A stretch of DNA of 64,000 bases. Origin: Chryseobacterium jejuense (GTDB taxonomy: Bacteria > Bacteroidota > Bacteroidia > Flavobacteriales > Weeksellaceae). How positions within the stretch are numbered: position 1 is the first letter of the stretch; every line of letters begins with the position of its first letter. Of this stretch, positions 17,528-26,261 are shown piece after piece. The stretch is from the NCBI RefSeq assembly GCF_900100075.1, contig NZ_FNEG01000001.1, positions 868,001 to 932,000 on the forward strand, given 5' to 3'. Made by a program: the position numbers and the translations under genes. The notes under the pieces are model-generated. The model saw nothing but the letters and a program-made list of their open reading frames with translations, searched no databases and was not told the DNA's origin.

Positions 17528-19801
17528 TTATTTTTTTACAGCCTTTATTGTTTTAGCTGTTCCGTTTTTAAAGATCACTTTAATCAGGTAAACTCCTGAT
17601 GGAAGCTCCCTAAGAGAAACCGAAGCTGATGGATTGATAATTTCTCTTGTTAATTTTCCTGAAATATCATAAACCGCCATTGATGACACCTTTTGATCTG
17701 CGGAAATATTGATGGTATCTGTAAATGGATTAGGATATACCATAAATTCCGGTGCTACAGAAGCTTCAGCTGTTCCTAGGGATGCTGTTTCCCAGTATAG
17801 GTCATCAATATAATAAACAGCTTTGGCACTGGTTTCAAAATCACTGCGGATAGCAAGTCTTGCATTGAAAGGAGCCGTATTAGGAATGCTTACCGTATAA
17901 TAATTGGTATTGTAAGAAGTATTGGTAACATCCAGCTGTTGGATTAAAACAAATGAACTGGCATTAGCCGGGTCTGTTACATATCCTACCTTCAGTTTTC
18001 CTGTTGCTAAAGTACTGTATGCTTTAAATCTCAACTGATGAGTTCCTGCATTTACATTACTGAATTCCGGTAACACAGCAATAGCAATATCTCCACTAGA
18101 GATAGATCTAAGACTGATATGTCTGTTTCCAGATGCTGCAGGTGTGTTTCCATCAATATTACATGACGCAATAACCCCTACAGTTAATTTTCCCCAACAA
18201 GGAGCATTCGTGATTAATCCGTTGTTATAAGAGTCAAAGTTTTCGAATAAGTTGGCAACAGGAGCACAGGCCGTCAGTATAGAAGTGATAGAGCTCCATG
18301 GGCCCTGATTTGTACTGCTGCATCTTGGCCTTACCCAAATATAATAAGTCTTGGCGGAAGCAAGGTTGGCTATAGTATAAGAATTTCCTGCTACATTGGT
18401 AATACTAGGCGAGGTAGTTGTTGTTGGTGGAGTATTATTCAAGCTGTAATAAATATCATAACCTGCAGGAGCCGAAACAGAGGCAGTCCATGCCACATCC
18501 ACAGATGAACTTGTGATATTCGATGTGCTAACATTGCTAACAGGAAGACAGGTTGGCTTAGGCTCCCAATACACTTCATCCCAGTATATGTTGACAGCTG
18601 GTACCCCATTATGTCTTATAGCAAGTCTTGCATTAGCGGGTACCGTATTAGGAATTATGACATTGTATTCATAGCCGTCATATATCTTATTGCTGATATT
18701 AACTGACTGTACTGTAGTAAAAGTTGAAGTATCTGTATCATTCGTAATATATCCTATATTCAATATCCCTGGATCACTGCTTACTTTAGCTTTAAATCTC
18801 AACCAATGAGTTCCGGCATTTATATTACTGAATACCGGTAGAATAGCAATGGAAGGATTAGCAGAACTCGAAGCACTTTGAGTTACTCCTTTAGAATTAT
18901 TTGCACCAGCCCCATTGCTGATAGTCATATAACCTGTTCCAAGCTTTTCCCAGCAGCTGGCATTAGCCCCGCTAGCAACACTTTCAAAGTTTTCAAATAG
19001 TGAGGTCATAGGATCACACTTTGTTTTGAATGTTCCTCTTAGAGACCATGCACTTTTATTGGAAGCATCACACACTGATCTGGCGTAGATATAGTAAGAG
19101 GTAAAAGACGCCAATCCACTAATGGGTGCTGAAGTCTGGGTACTTGTTCCAGATGCCGGTGTAGATACCGAAGGGGGAGTAGCCGAGGACGTATAGTAAT
19201 ACTCATATCCGCTTCCCGGTAAGGCAGAAGGCTCAGTCCAGGAGATAACCGCTGTAGAATTGGTAATATTAGAGGCTGTTAAGGCTGATGGAGCCAAACA
19301 GGTGGGAACAGTATCAATTTTTAGACTGAAATCCACAAAACCACCATAGTTATTAGGTCCACATGGGTTTACAGGACTTGGTAAAGAAGATCCGGATTGC
19401 ACTCTTATTCTATATATTCCCGGAACCTGACTTGGCGGAATAAAAAATTGTTCATCAACAGTATTGAAGTTAGAAGGTGATATTGGGTTTTCATAAAAAT
19501 CATCAAAATCACCATCCGCATTCCAATCTACCCATACATAAGATTTGACTCCTCCCATGCTGTGTTCCAGATGTACATCTACTGTTCCTCCCGGATAAGA
19601 GTTCACCATCTGGGCTGAATTGTCTACATAAGCCTGATAAGAAGTGGCATCATAATAAAGAGCTCCCTGGTCAGAAAAAATAGCGTTTTTCAGGTAATTG
19701 GCCTGGCTTGATGCTCCAGCTGTAGGAGTGCAGTAGGTCTGGGCACTCAGTTGCCAGGATGGAAGGAGTAATGCCATCCATAATAGGTATTGCTTTCTCA
19801 T
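17528..19801 (-). CDS. Secreted multidomain protein: GEVED, FN3 and choice-of-anchor-J repeats, T9SS type A sorting domain
   Basis: A 757-residue exported protein with signal peptide ending 'WQLSAQ'. A GEVED-like domain ('YVWVDWNADGDFDDF', 'GIYRIRVQ') occupies about residues 60-165. Two fibronectin III modules ('CLAPSALTASNITNSTAVIS', 'CLPVSNVSTSNITSSSVDVA') alternate with two jelly-roll modules beginning 'SLFENFESV' and 'NLFENFDSY'. The last ~75 residues are a T9SS type A domain ('FMVYPNPFTDTINIS', 'VYDISGKL', 'LPSGVYLIKV'). This is typical of surface or secreted adhesins and proteases of flavobacteria, but no peptidase domain is present, so an adhesin-like role is inferred. It lies upstream of the two type B proteins with its own terminator. 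Confidence 0.88.
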   Translation of the reverse strand: MRKQYLLWMALLLPSWQLSAQTYCTPTAGASSQANYLKNAIFSDQGALYYDATSYQAYVDNSAQMVNSYPGGTVDVHLEHSMGGVKSYVWVDWNADGDFDDFYENPISPSNFNTVDEQFFIPPSQVPGIYRIRVQSGSSLPSPVNPCGPNNYGGFVDFSLKIDTVPTCLAPSALTASNITNSTAVISWTEPSALPGSGYEYYYTSSATPPSVSTPASGTSTQTSAPISGLASFTSYYIYARSVCDASNKSAWSLRGTFKTKCDPMTSLFENFESVASGANASCWEKLGTGYMTISNGAGANNSKGVTQSASSSANPSIAILPVFSNINAGTHWLRFKAKVSSDPGILNIGYITNDTDTSTFTTVQSVNISNKIYDGYEYNVIIPNTVPANARLAIRHNGVPAVNIYWDEVYWEPKPTCLPVSNVSTSNITSSSVDVAWTASVSAPAGYDIYYSLNNTPPTTTTSPSITNVAGNSYTIANLASAKTYYIWVRPRCSSTNQGPWSSITSILTACAPVANLFENFDSYNNGLITNAPCWGKLTVGVIASCNIDGNTPAASGNRHISLRSISSGDIAIAVLPEFSNVNAGTHQLRFKAYSTLATGKLKVGYVTDPANASSFVLIQQLDVTNTSYNTNYYTVSIPNTAPFNARLAIRSDFETSAKAVYYIDDLYWETASLGTAEASVAPEFMVYPNPFTDTINISADQKVSSMAVYDISGKLTREIINPSASVSLRELPSGVYLIKVIFKNGTAKTIKAVKK

Positions 19802-20050
19802 TTTTATAGTTTATATGTTAAAAGAATTTATCATTGTCAAGGGTTATTTTTCAGTGAAAATCCAATTGAAATTGTAGGATAGGCTGATAAAAAAGAGAGT
19901 ATTTTTATCAATATTTATTCAGTTAAAATCTAAAAAAGGGATATTTTGTTTTTTTTAATGATAACCTGTTATAAGTATTATTTTCTTCAATGAAAATGCA
20001 GATAAGTCTAATATTTTGAATCTGTTTTATGCTTGGAGCAATATTAACGT

Positions 20051-20058
20051 TATATTTG
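20051..20058 (+). promoter_or_regulatory. -7 box (TATATTTG) of the TPR/AraC regulator gene
   Basis: TATATTTG followed by CG matches the flavobacterial -7 box. A TTG at 20033-20035 gives a short 15-nt spacer. The predicted 5' untranslated region is about 150 nt. Confidence 0.5.
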
Positions 20059-20121
20059 CGCCTGGTAAAAGAATAGGCTTGCAGAATTCATTGAATTTAC
20101 AAGGATTTAAAATGTAAGATG

Positions 20122-20156
20122 CTGTTAATCAATAGATTGTTTTTATTGATTAACAG
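20122..20156 (+). repeat. Perfect 13-bp inverted repeat in the 5' untranslated region
   Basis: CTGTTAATCAATA pairs exactly with TATTGATTAACAG across a 9-nt loop. It ends 60 bp before the ATG at 20216 and lies downstream of the -7 box, so it would be transcribed. It could be an operator for the encoded AraC-type protein or an RNA hairpin. Confidence 0.6.
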
Positions 20157-20215
20157 TGGTGATAGTGTTGGGAATATTGGAGAAAAGCAAACGAAAAACA
20201 GGTGGTTTCCGGAAA

Positions 20216-21808
20216 ATGATAAAAAAAAATAATACACTGATATTGTTTTTTATACTGCTGTGTCCCTTTTTTATGAAAGGTCAGTCTGGACCTGATTTTA
20301 GTATTTTAACCGATAAAGCTTTTCAAAAATTATATCAGAATCCTGAAGACTGTATCAGATATTCTCAAAGCCTTTTGATTAGTGAGAAAAATATTGAACA
20401 TAAAGTTGTTCTCCGGAAAATCATTTCATGGGCCTATGCAATGCAGGGGAATTATGTGCAGGCTATTACTACTTCCAATCAGAAAGAAGAAGATGGTCAG
20501 GATGTAAAACAGTCTCGTTTTTCAAGATTATTTGGAGATTTTAATCTCGCAGATCAATACCAAAACTTAGGGCTGTATGATCAATCCAGGAAGATTATTG
20601 AAGGCATTCTGGCAGATCCTAATCTTCAAAACACACGGAATTTGCAGGAAAGAATGACGCTTTCAAAACTCTATCAGCTTCAGGCGATTAACGATGGTGT
20701 TTCCGGTAAATATAATGAGGCTCTGAAAAATTTTGATAAAAGCGATCAGTACCTCGATCATAACAATGAAGAAAACACAATTATAAGACAGGAAAATAGT
20801 ATTTTCCGTTCGTTATCTTTAATGAGGAGCAATAGGCTGGAAGAATCCAAAAAACAGCTCGATCTGGTCATCCATGAGATTGAAAGTGAAGGAAAATCTC
20901 CTTTTCTGGCGGCCTTTGCCTATGAAGTACTTTCACGCTATTATTTTCAGAAAGAAGAGTATACAACAGCCATTTCATATCTGGAAAAAGGGTTTGCAAA
21001 GATTGAAAATATGCCGTACAATGACATGAAGCTCATTTTTTATGAATTGTTCACCCAAAATTATCTGGCACTTAATAACACTGAAAAATACTCCCATTAC
21101 AATAATCTTTATACAGATTTAAAATCAAAGCTGGATTCCAATAGAAAAGAAGGAATACAATATATTGCTAAGCTGCTGGAAATTTATCACAAAAAAAATA
21201 TTGAGTATCAAAAGCAAAGTAAATTAAGACAAGTACAGCTGATTATTGGTAGTATTTTGCTGCTTATTATTGGAACGTTGGTTTGTTTTTATTATGAATT
21301 AAGAAGAGCTAAAGACTTGAAAAAGCAACTCGTGTTTTTTGAAAAGCAAAAGCAGGTAATGGTTTTGGCAGCGCATACTACAGCTTCTAAAGAACCTCTT
21401 ACAAAAGGAAATAAAGTACAGGATAAAGACTTAACGAAACTCTCGGAAGAAAAAGAAAATGAAATTCTGGAAAAGCTTAAAGAGTGGGAAAACTCCGGGA
21501 ATTATTTAAGTAAAAACATGTCTATTTCTATTCTTTCTGCAGAAACAGGAATCAATCCCAAATATCTATCTGAGGTTATCAATAGCAAAAAAGAAAAGAA
21601 TTTCAACGGCTATATTAATGATTTGAGAATTAGTCATATAGCATATCTTCTAAGAACAGATCCCGCTTATCTTAATTATAAAGTAAGCTATCTTGCAGAA
21701 TATGCAGGTTTTTCTTCCCATGGAGCATTCACCAATGTATTTAAATCCATTACAGGAATGTCTCCCAATCACTACATTCAGGAAATTATAAAGAATAAAA
21801 AACCATGA
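20216..21808 (+). CDS. TPR-containing membrane-anchored AraC-type regulator
   Basis: A 530-residue protein. It starts with a hydrophobic leader (MIKKNNTLILFFILLCPFFM), followed by about 330 residues of TPR-like helices ('YNEALKNFDKSDQYLDH', 'EYTTAISYLEKGFAKIE'), one membrane segment ('LIIGSILLLIIGTLVCFYY'), and a C-terminal AraC HTH domain ('MSISILSAETGINPKYLSEV', 'GFSSHGAFTNVFKSITGMSP'). The sensor would be periplasmic and the DNA-binding domain cytoplasmic, a one-component membrane regulator known in flavobacteria. The ATG at 20216 is chosen because the leader starts there. Its stop overlaps the next start (ATGA), so the two are translationally coupled. Confidence 0.85.
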   Translation: MIKKNNTLILFFILLCPFFMKGQSGPDFSILTDKAFQKLYQNPEDCIRYSQSLLISEKNIEHKVVLRKIISWAYAMQGNYVQAITTSNQKEEDGQDVKQSRFSRLFGDFNLADQYQNLGLYDQSRKIIEGILADPNLQNTRNLQERMTLSKLYQLQAINDGVSGKYNEALKNFDKSDQYLDHNNEENTIIRQENSIFRSLSLMRSNRLEESKKQLDLVIHEIESEGKSPFLAAFAYEVLSRYYFQKEEYTTAISYLEKGFAKIENMPYNDMKLIFYELFTQNYLALNNTEKYSHYNNLYTDLKSKLDSNRKEGIQYIAKLLEIYHKKNIEYQKQSKLRQVQLIIGSILLLIIGTLVCFYYELRRAKDLKKQLVFFEKQKQVMVLAAHTTASKEPLTKGNKVQDKDLTKLSEEKENEILEKLKEWENSGNYLSKNMSISILSAETGINPKYLSEVINSKKEKNFNGYINDLRISHIAYLLRTDPAYLNYKVSYLAEYAGFSSHGAFTNVFKSITGMSPNHYIQEIIKNKKP

Positions 21809-22932
21809 ATAGAGTTGCCCGATTTGTTTTTTTTCTGTTTTTATTCTGTCAGATTAGTCTTTCCGGACAAAAGATTTCTGATGATTCCCTGATGAAAAAA
21901 GCCAATCAGGAAATCTATAATAATCCGGAGAATGCCATCCGAATCGGGAAAAAATTGCTGCAGAAAGAAAAAGATGTTAAAAGACGGGTTAGAATTTATC
22001 TCGTTCTTTCTACAGCAAATATTGCTAAAAGAGACTTTGATGGATCTTTAAGGTATCTGCTGGAAGCAAGGGAATTGGTAAAGAAAACTGATGATCCGGT
22101 TATAAAAACTAGAGTGTTAGTGGCTATTGCATTCCAGTATCAGCAGATGGATTTCTACAGTAAAAGTTTAGAAACAATAGACGAAGCAGGAGAATACTTA
22201 TCCCAGTTTCCCGAAGGTGATCTCGATAAATATTTTGAAACAGCAAGAAGTTATGCTTTGCGTGGAATGATCCATAAAAGCCAGTCTAATCCCGAGATTG
22301 CTCTACAGGAGTTTCTGATTGCAGTTAAAAATTTTGATAAGATAAAAGAGAAAAAGACCTATTTTAATCAAAGTATCGTCTATTACAATATTGGTTACTG
22401 CTATCTCTTTCTCAATCAGCTGAAAAATGCAGAGCTGGCCTTCATGAAGTCAATGGAATTTGCCCGCCTTATCAAGGCCAATAGTTTGGAAGCTTTTGCG
22501 CTGAAGGGATTAGCTGAAATGAATAAATATAACCATCAGAATCAGACTGCATTAGATCAACTGTTAAAAGCACAGCATTTATCACAAGATATAGGGGATC
22601 TTACCTTGAATGAGGGAATTTATAAAGAAATGTCTGATAATTATTTAGCCATGGGGAACCAGCAGCTTTATAAATTCTATAATGGAAAAGCTTTTGAGGT
22701 AAATGCTAAAAGAGAGCAAAACGAGCTAAGTTCCATTAACCACGCGATTGATGTTCATAACAAAGAGATGGCGAAAAAAAGCAGAGAAATTATTGATGAT
22801 TACAATATCCTTACTACAGCTGTGATAATGGCAGGTTTACTGATGACAGGTTTGTTGCTTTATGCTGCTTTGAAGATCAGAAAAAAGAACAGGAAATATC
22901 AGGATGAAATTCAGAAACTTATTCACTTTTAA
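21805..22932 (+). CDS. TPR membrane protein, regulator-like but lacking the HTH domain
   Basis: A 375-residue relative of the upstream protein: signal or anchor segment ('FVFFLFLFCQISLSG'), TPR-like repeats ('DFDGSLRYLLEARELVKK', 'NAELAFMKSMEFARLI'), and one membrane helix ('TTAVIMAGLLMTGLLLYAAL') near the end. After the helix only about 20 basic residues remain and the AraC domain is absent. No HTH-coding sequence was seen in the 64 bp before the convergent neighbour. The ATGA overlap with the upstream gene suggests stoichiometric production. It may be a partner or modulator of that regulator, or a decayed duplicate. Confidence 0.8.
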   Translation: MNRVARFVFFLFLFCQISLSGQKISDDSLMKKANQEIYNNPENAIRIGKKLLQKEKDVKRRVRIYLVLSTANIAKRDFDGSLRYLLEARELVKKTDDPVIKTRVLVAIAFQYQQMDFYSKSLETIDEAGEYLSQFPEGDLDKYFETARSYALRGMIHKSQSNPEIALQEFLIAVKNFDKIKEKKTYFNQSIVYYNIGYCYLFLNQLKNAELAFMKSMEFARLIKANSLEAFALKGLAEMNKYNHQNQTALDQLLKAQHLSQDIGDLTLNEGIYKEMSDNYLAMGNQQLYKFYNGKAFEVNAKREQNELSSINHAIDVHNKEMAKKSREIIDDYNILTTAVIMAGLLMTGLLLYAALKIRKKNRKYQDEIQKLIHF

Positions 22933-22996
22933 TGTGATGAGGTTGAGAGGACGAACATAGGTACTTCTTAAGATGAGGAAACTATCTCTTAATAAA

Positions 22997-24193
22997 TTAA
23001 TAAGACAAAGCTTTATTAATCGTGTTTTTAAACTTTGATGGACTCACTTTGGTGAGTAGCAGTGATTCGCAGCCATTAAAAGAGGCAAAACGTTTTACAG
23101 CCTCGGCAAAAGAGGGCAGCCAAAGTTCCGGAGCAATGTCTGTATTCTCAATATGCAGATGGATCAGTTCAAATTTTTTATCCTTTCTATGAGCTTTGCA
23201 ATCCACTCTTCCTATAAATGTGTTTCCAAATAAGATAGGCAGGCAGAAATAGCCATATTGTCTTTTTTCCTTGGGAACATAACACTCAAGACGGAAATCA
23301 AAATCAAAAATCTGCTTAACACGGTCCCGATGAATAATGGAATTGTCAAACGGCGACAACAACCTGACATCTGATTCTATGATATCATCAGATCTTTCAA
23401 GTAAATCACTTTGGATAAAAACAGAAGAAAACCCTTCAACAGAAACCTTTTGAATGTCACCTTTCTCAAGTAAAGATTGTAAAACGAGATTCACATTTTT
23501 TTTCAATAGATCACCTTTCCTGAGATGGGTTATCTGTTTTAAACTTGTAAAACCATAAGCACGAAGAGTTGTTTTTACCAGATATTCAGCAAGTTCAAGT
23601 GGGGTAGGTTCTGTTATATTGATAGATGATGGTAATACCCTTTCTGCAAGATCATAAGTTTTTTGCATACCGTGACGACCGCTTATCATCAGATCTCCCT
23701 GCATAAAAAGCCTTTCAAGAGCCAGTTTTGCAGGCTTCCAGTTCCACCAGCTTCCGGTTTTATCCTTTTTACTTTCAAAATCTCTTGCCATTTTAGGACC
23801 TTCGGCTCGGATAGTGTCTACTACATAGTCCATGACCTTTTTGTCTGCATTATAATAATGAGAGTCGCTTTGTTTTATATGAAACATTTGAGGCAATACA
23901 TATCGGAAATCCTGCATTGGAAGATAGGAGGCAGCATGAAACCAGTATTCAAATACTTTACGTTCCTCCACCAGCTCTTCCAGATAATTGGTCTGAAAAT
24001 CAGGAATTCTTGTCCATAAAGTATGATGATGTGCCCTTTCCACCACAGATAAGGTATCAATCTGTATATATCCAAGATGCTCCAAAGCGGTAAGCACGGC
24101 ATCTTTTCCAGTTCCGAAAGGAGAGATGTGCGTTAATCCCTGACGCTCTAATGTGATAAGCTGTAATGTTTGTAACGAAGGTATATTTTTCAT
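22997..24193 (-). CDS. YcaQ-type winged-helix DNA glycosylase family protein
   Basis: A 398-residue cytoplasmic protein of the HTH_42/YcaQ family (three winged helices). The catalytic-region motif 'GYIQIDTLSVVERAHHHTLW' is near residues 41-60, with Q44-I45-D46 corresponding to the QxD form of YcaQ-like proteins rather than the QxQ of AlkZ. 'FEYWFHAASYLPMQDF' and 'LLSPFDNSIIHRDRVKQIF' further along are family hallmarks. Characterised relatives unhook interstrand crosslinks or remove alkylated bases. The ATG at 24193 is preferred over 24244, with a -7 box at 24207-24214. It appears to stand alone. Confidence 0.87.
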   Translation of the reverse strand: MKNIPSLQTLQLITLERQGLTHISPFGTGKDAVLTALEHLGYIQIDTLSVVERAHHHTLWTRIPDFQTNYLEELVEERKVFEYWFHAASYLPMQDFRYVLPQMFHIKQSDSHYYNADKKVMDYVVDTIRAEGPKMARDFESKKDKTGSWWNWKPAKLALERLFMQGDLMISGRHGMQKTYDLAERVLPSSINITEPTPLELAEYLVKTTLRAYGFTSLKQITHLRKGDLLKKNVNLVLQSLLEKGDIQKVSVEGFSSVFIQSDLLERSDDIIESDVRLLSPFDNSIIHRDRVKQIFDFDFRLECYVPKEKRQYGYFCLPILFGNTFIGRVDCKAHRKDKKFELIHLHIENTDIAPELWLPSFAEAVKRFASFNGCESLLLTKVSPSKFKNTINKALSY

Positions 24194-24206
24194 ATCAGTA
24201 GGATTA

Positions 24207-24214
24207 CAAATGTA
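24207..24214 (-). promoter_or_regulatory. -7 box (TACATTTG) of the YcaQ-type gene
   Basis: The minus-strand TACATTTG matches TAnnTTTG. A minus-strand TTG at 24230-24232 gives a 15-nt spacer. The predicted leader before the ATG at 24193 is very short, about 8 nt. Confidence 0.45.
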
Positions 24215-24370
24215 TTGAATTAAAAGAGACAAAACTGTCATCATTCTGTCTGATTTTTAGCTTTTCAGGGAATTGAAGTTCTTTGTATTTTAGCTTTATT
24301 CCCAATCTGACAAACACGCACGAATGAATCTAAAAGTGAAATTCTCTTTTTTCGAAATATATGGAATAAA

Positions 24371-24400
24371 ACCCTACATGAAAATTAATTCATGCAGGGT
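24371..24400 (+). terminator. Terminator-like hairpin without an obvious upstream gene
   Basis: ACCCTACATGAA pairs with TTCATGCAGGGT (11 of 12 pairs, one A/C mismatch) across a 6-nt loop, followed by CTGTTTTTAA. No plus-strand gene ends nearby, since the last one stops at 22932. Confidence 0.55.
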
Positions 24401-24507
24401 CTGTTTTTAATTCAATATTTAAAATATTGTTGATTTTTATAAAAATGAATTAATTTTTAATAAACAATTGTTTTTCAGTTATTTAAATTGTTAGCTTTGA
24501 TGGTCAA

Positions 24508-24557
24508 CGTATCTGTGACGTATGTATTTATCAACTTGTAGTGTATCTGTAGCGTAT
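24508..24557. repeat. Imperfect direct repeat upstream of the VGIN gene promoter
   Basis: Two similar units, GTATCTGTgaCGTAT at about 24509-24523 and GTATCTGTaGCGTATTGAT at about 24543-24560, are spaced about 34 bp apart, just upstream of the -33 box at 24566. The position fits a regulator binding site. Confidence 0.5.
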
Positions 24558-24565
24558 TGATTTTC

Positions 24566-24596
24566 TTGGGCTGAGTGTGAAATAACTCTAATCTTG
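24566..24596 (+). promoter_or_regulatory. Promoter of the VGIN protein gene
   Basis: TTG at 24566-24568, a 20-nt spacer, then TAATCTTG (one mismatch to TAnnTTTG). It gives a 5' leader of about 240 nt before the ATG at 24841. Confidence 0.5.
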
Positions 24597-24840
24597 CATT
24601 AAAATTTTAAACAATCAGGATGTCTTCAGAGAAAACAGCTAGACTTATAAAAAAGTATGCATATGACTCTTTTATCGTACTGTTTTTATGAGGAGATCTG
24701 CTCAAATATGCATTGGAAAAAGATCAAAAATAAATAACATCTACTTACAGTTGGAAAAGGCAATTTCTCACAATTATGTAAAAGAAATTTTCTTGACTAA
24801 AAACCATTTTAACAATCAATTTAAATACAATAAACACAGA

Positions 24841-26100
24841 ATGAAAAAGTATTTTCTTCCATTATTTGTAATGGCTTATTCACTCAACTATTCACAGGTT
24901 GGCATCAATACATCTAATCCTCAGGGAATTTTTAATATTGATGGAAAAAAAGACAATAATGCCACAGGAAGTCCTACTGCAGGACAACAAGCCAATGATT
25001 TTGTAGTAAGCTCCGACGGAAGTGTAGGAGTGGGAACTACATCACCTGATCTGTCGGCAATATTAGAACTCAATGTCAGTCAGCTGGCATCAGGAAAGCA
25101 AAAAGGTTTTCTGGGACCAAGAGTAGCTTTAAAGGCTTACAACGACTCTTCTACAATTCCCAATCCTGCTACCGGACTATTGGTTTATAATTTGGGAACA
25201 CAATCTACATTTACCTATGCCGGATATGTATATTGGGATGGTGCCCAATGGAGACCTTTGGATGGACGTTCATTACAACAAGGAAGCTTGGGAGCCTTAA
25301 GATGTATCGATGCTAATCTCGATCCGTTAACATATACTGCCGGAACTCCTTTTCAGGGAACAATGAGTATTCCTTATGCTGGGGGAAATGGCGGAATATA
25401 TGCAGCACAAACACTAGGACCTGTAAACGGACTTACCGCAACCATTGCACAAGGCAATTTTGCACAGGGATCAGGTACTTTAATCTATACAATTTCCGGA
25501 ACACCTACAGTATCCAGTCCTAATACAACAGTATTTCCTCTTTCCATTGGCGGCCAGACGTGTAATGCGGAAGTGGGTGGAGGTAAAAAGCTTAGTCCCG
25601 GAGAGTATCAGTTCTTCACCTATGAAGTTCCGGCAACCACAACCGGGTTATTAAGTACAATGATTCCAAATTCACCTATTTTAGGCGGAAAAGTTAGGCT
25701 GGATATTAGCTTTTTGTCCAGTTCAAATACAGGGTCGGGTGGTGTGACTTATAATCCGAGATTAGTGAATGTATCTTCCAGCAATGTTAAAATGTGGTAT
25801 TCAGCATTATCCAGTGTAGACCGTTTTCGTAGAGCCAATATTTTAGTAGCTCCGGGAGGGTATGTAGAAACAGATAACGGAATTTATCTCAACTGGGGAG
25901 ATAATATGAACAGCGGTTCCACTCCTATAAATTCTACCAGCAGCTCTGATGATTCTCAGGAAATAGAAACCATAGATTTGGCTATTGATGGAGTTTGGTA
26001 TAGATTAACCGTTTTTGTTTACGTAGATAACTTAAATGATACTATTGCTGCCAATAACATCAGACGTGTTCATATTACAGCACAAAGAATGTCTTCTTAA
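24841..26100 (+). CDS. Secreted VGIN-type surface protein
   Basis: A 419-residue exported protein. The signal peptide MKKYFLPLFVMAYSLNYSQ is followed at once by 'VGINTSNPQGIFNIDGKKD', an opening typical of flavobacterial surface proteins and reminiscent of phage tail-fibre head regions; 'VGVGTTSPDLSAILEL' repeats the theme. The middle has 'GFLGPRVALKAYND' and 'ATGLLVYNLGT', also standard for this group, and the last ~200 residues look beta-rich. No T9SS sorting domain is seen at the C-terminus. The ATG at 24841 is chosen because the leader begins there. A role in surface attachment is inferred. Small HTH genes follow on the same strand. Confidence 0.75.
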   Translation: MKKYFLPLFVMAYSLNYSQVGINTSNPQGIFNIDGKKDNNATGSPTAGQQANDFVVSSDGSVGVGTTSPDLSAILELNVSQLASGKQKGFLGPRVALKAYNDSSTIPNPATGLLVYNLGTQSTFTYAGYVYWDGAQWRPLDGRSLQQGSLGALRCIDANLDPLTYTAGTPFQGTMSIPYAGGNGGIYAAQTLGPVNGLTATIAQGNFAQGSGTLIYTISGTPTVSSPNTTVFPLSIGGQTCNAEVGGGKKLSPGEYQFFTYEVPATTTGLLSTMIPNSPILGGKVRLDISFLSSSNTGSGGVTYNPRLVNVSSSNVKMWYSALSSVDRFRRANILVAPGGYVETDNGIYLNWGDNMNSGSTPINSTSSSDDSQEIETIDLAIDGVWYRLTVFVYVDNLNDTIAANNIRRVHITAQRMSS

Positions 26101-26261
26101 TGTTGAGCCCCGCCGGAACCTTTAAAAATGAGTTAATACTGATGTTTTTACAGAAAATCTATTTTCAAAACATCTGATTTACCCCTTGAAACAAAACACA
26201 AACTGATTATAAATACTGCTTCTCTTCCGAGACTTTGGCAGTATTTTAAAAGAAAAAAAGT

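Larger units (their letters stand above)
19802..20215. other. Divergent intergenic region
   Basis: A 414-bp AT-rich gap between the T9SS type A gene and the TPR/AraC regulator. It carries the TATATTTG box (20051-20058) and a perfect 13-bp inverted repeat (20122-20156), both listed separately. No gene was seen in the rest. Confidence 0.6.
24245..24840. other. Intergenic region upstream of the VGIN protein gene
   Basis: About 600 bp without a convincing gene. It contains an orphan terminator-like hairpin (24371-24400), an imperfect direct repeat with GTATCTGTgaCGTAT and GTATCTGTaGCGTAT (about 24508-24557), and a promoter at 24566-24596. The frame of the VGIN gene is open back to 24688, but the signal peptide begins at 24841. 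Confidence 0.6.

Noticed and set aside
24508..24557. CRISPR-like array
   Set aside because: There are only two imperfect units and no spacers of even length, and no cas genes are in the window.
24688..24840. Upstream ATG extending the VGIN protein by 51 residues
   Set aside because: The extension is basic and would bury the signal peptide that begins at the ATG at 24841.
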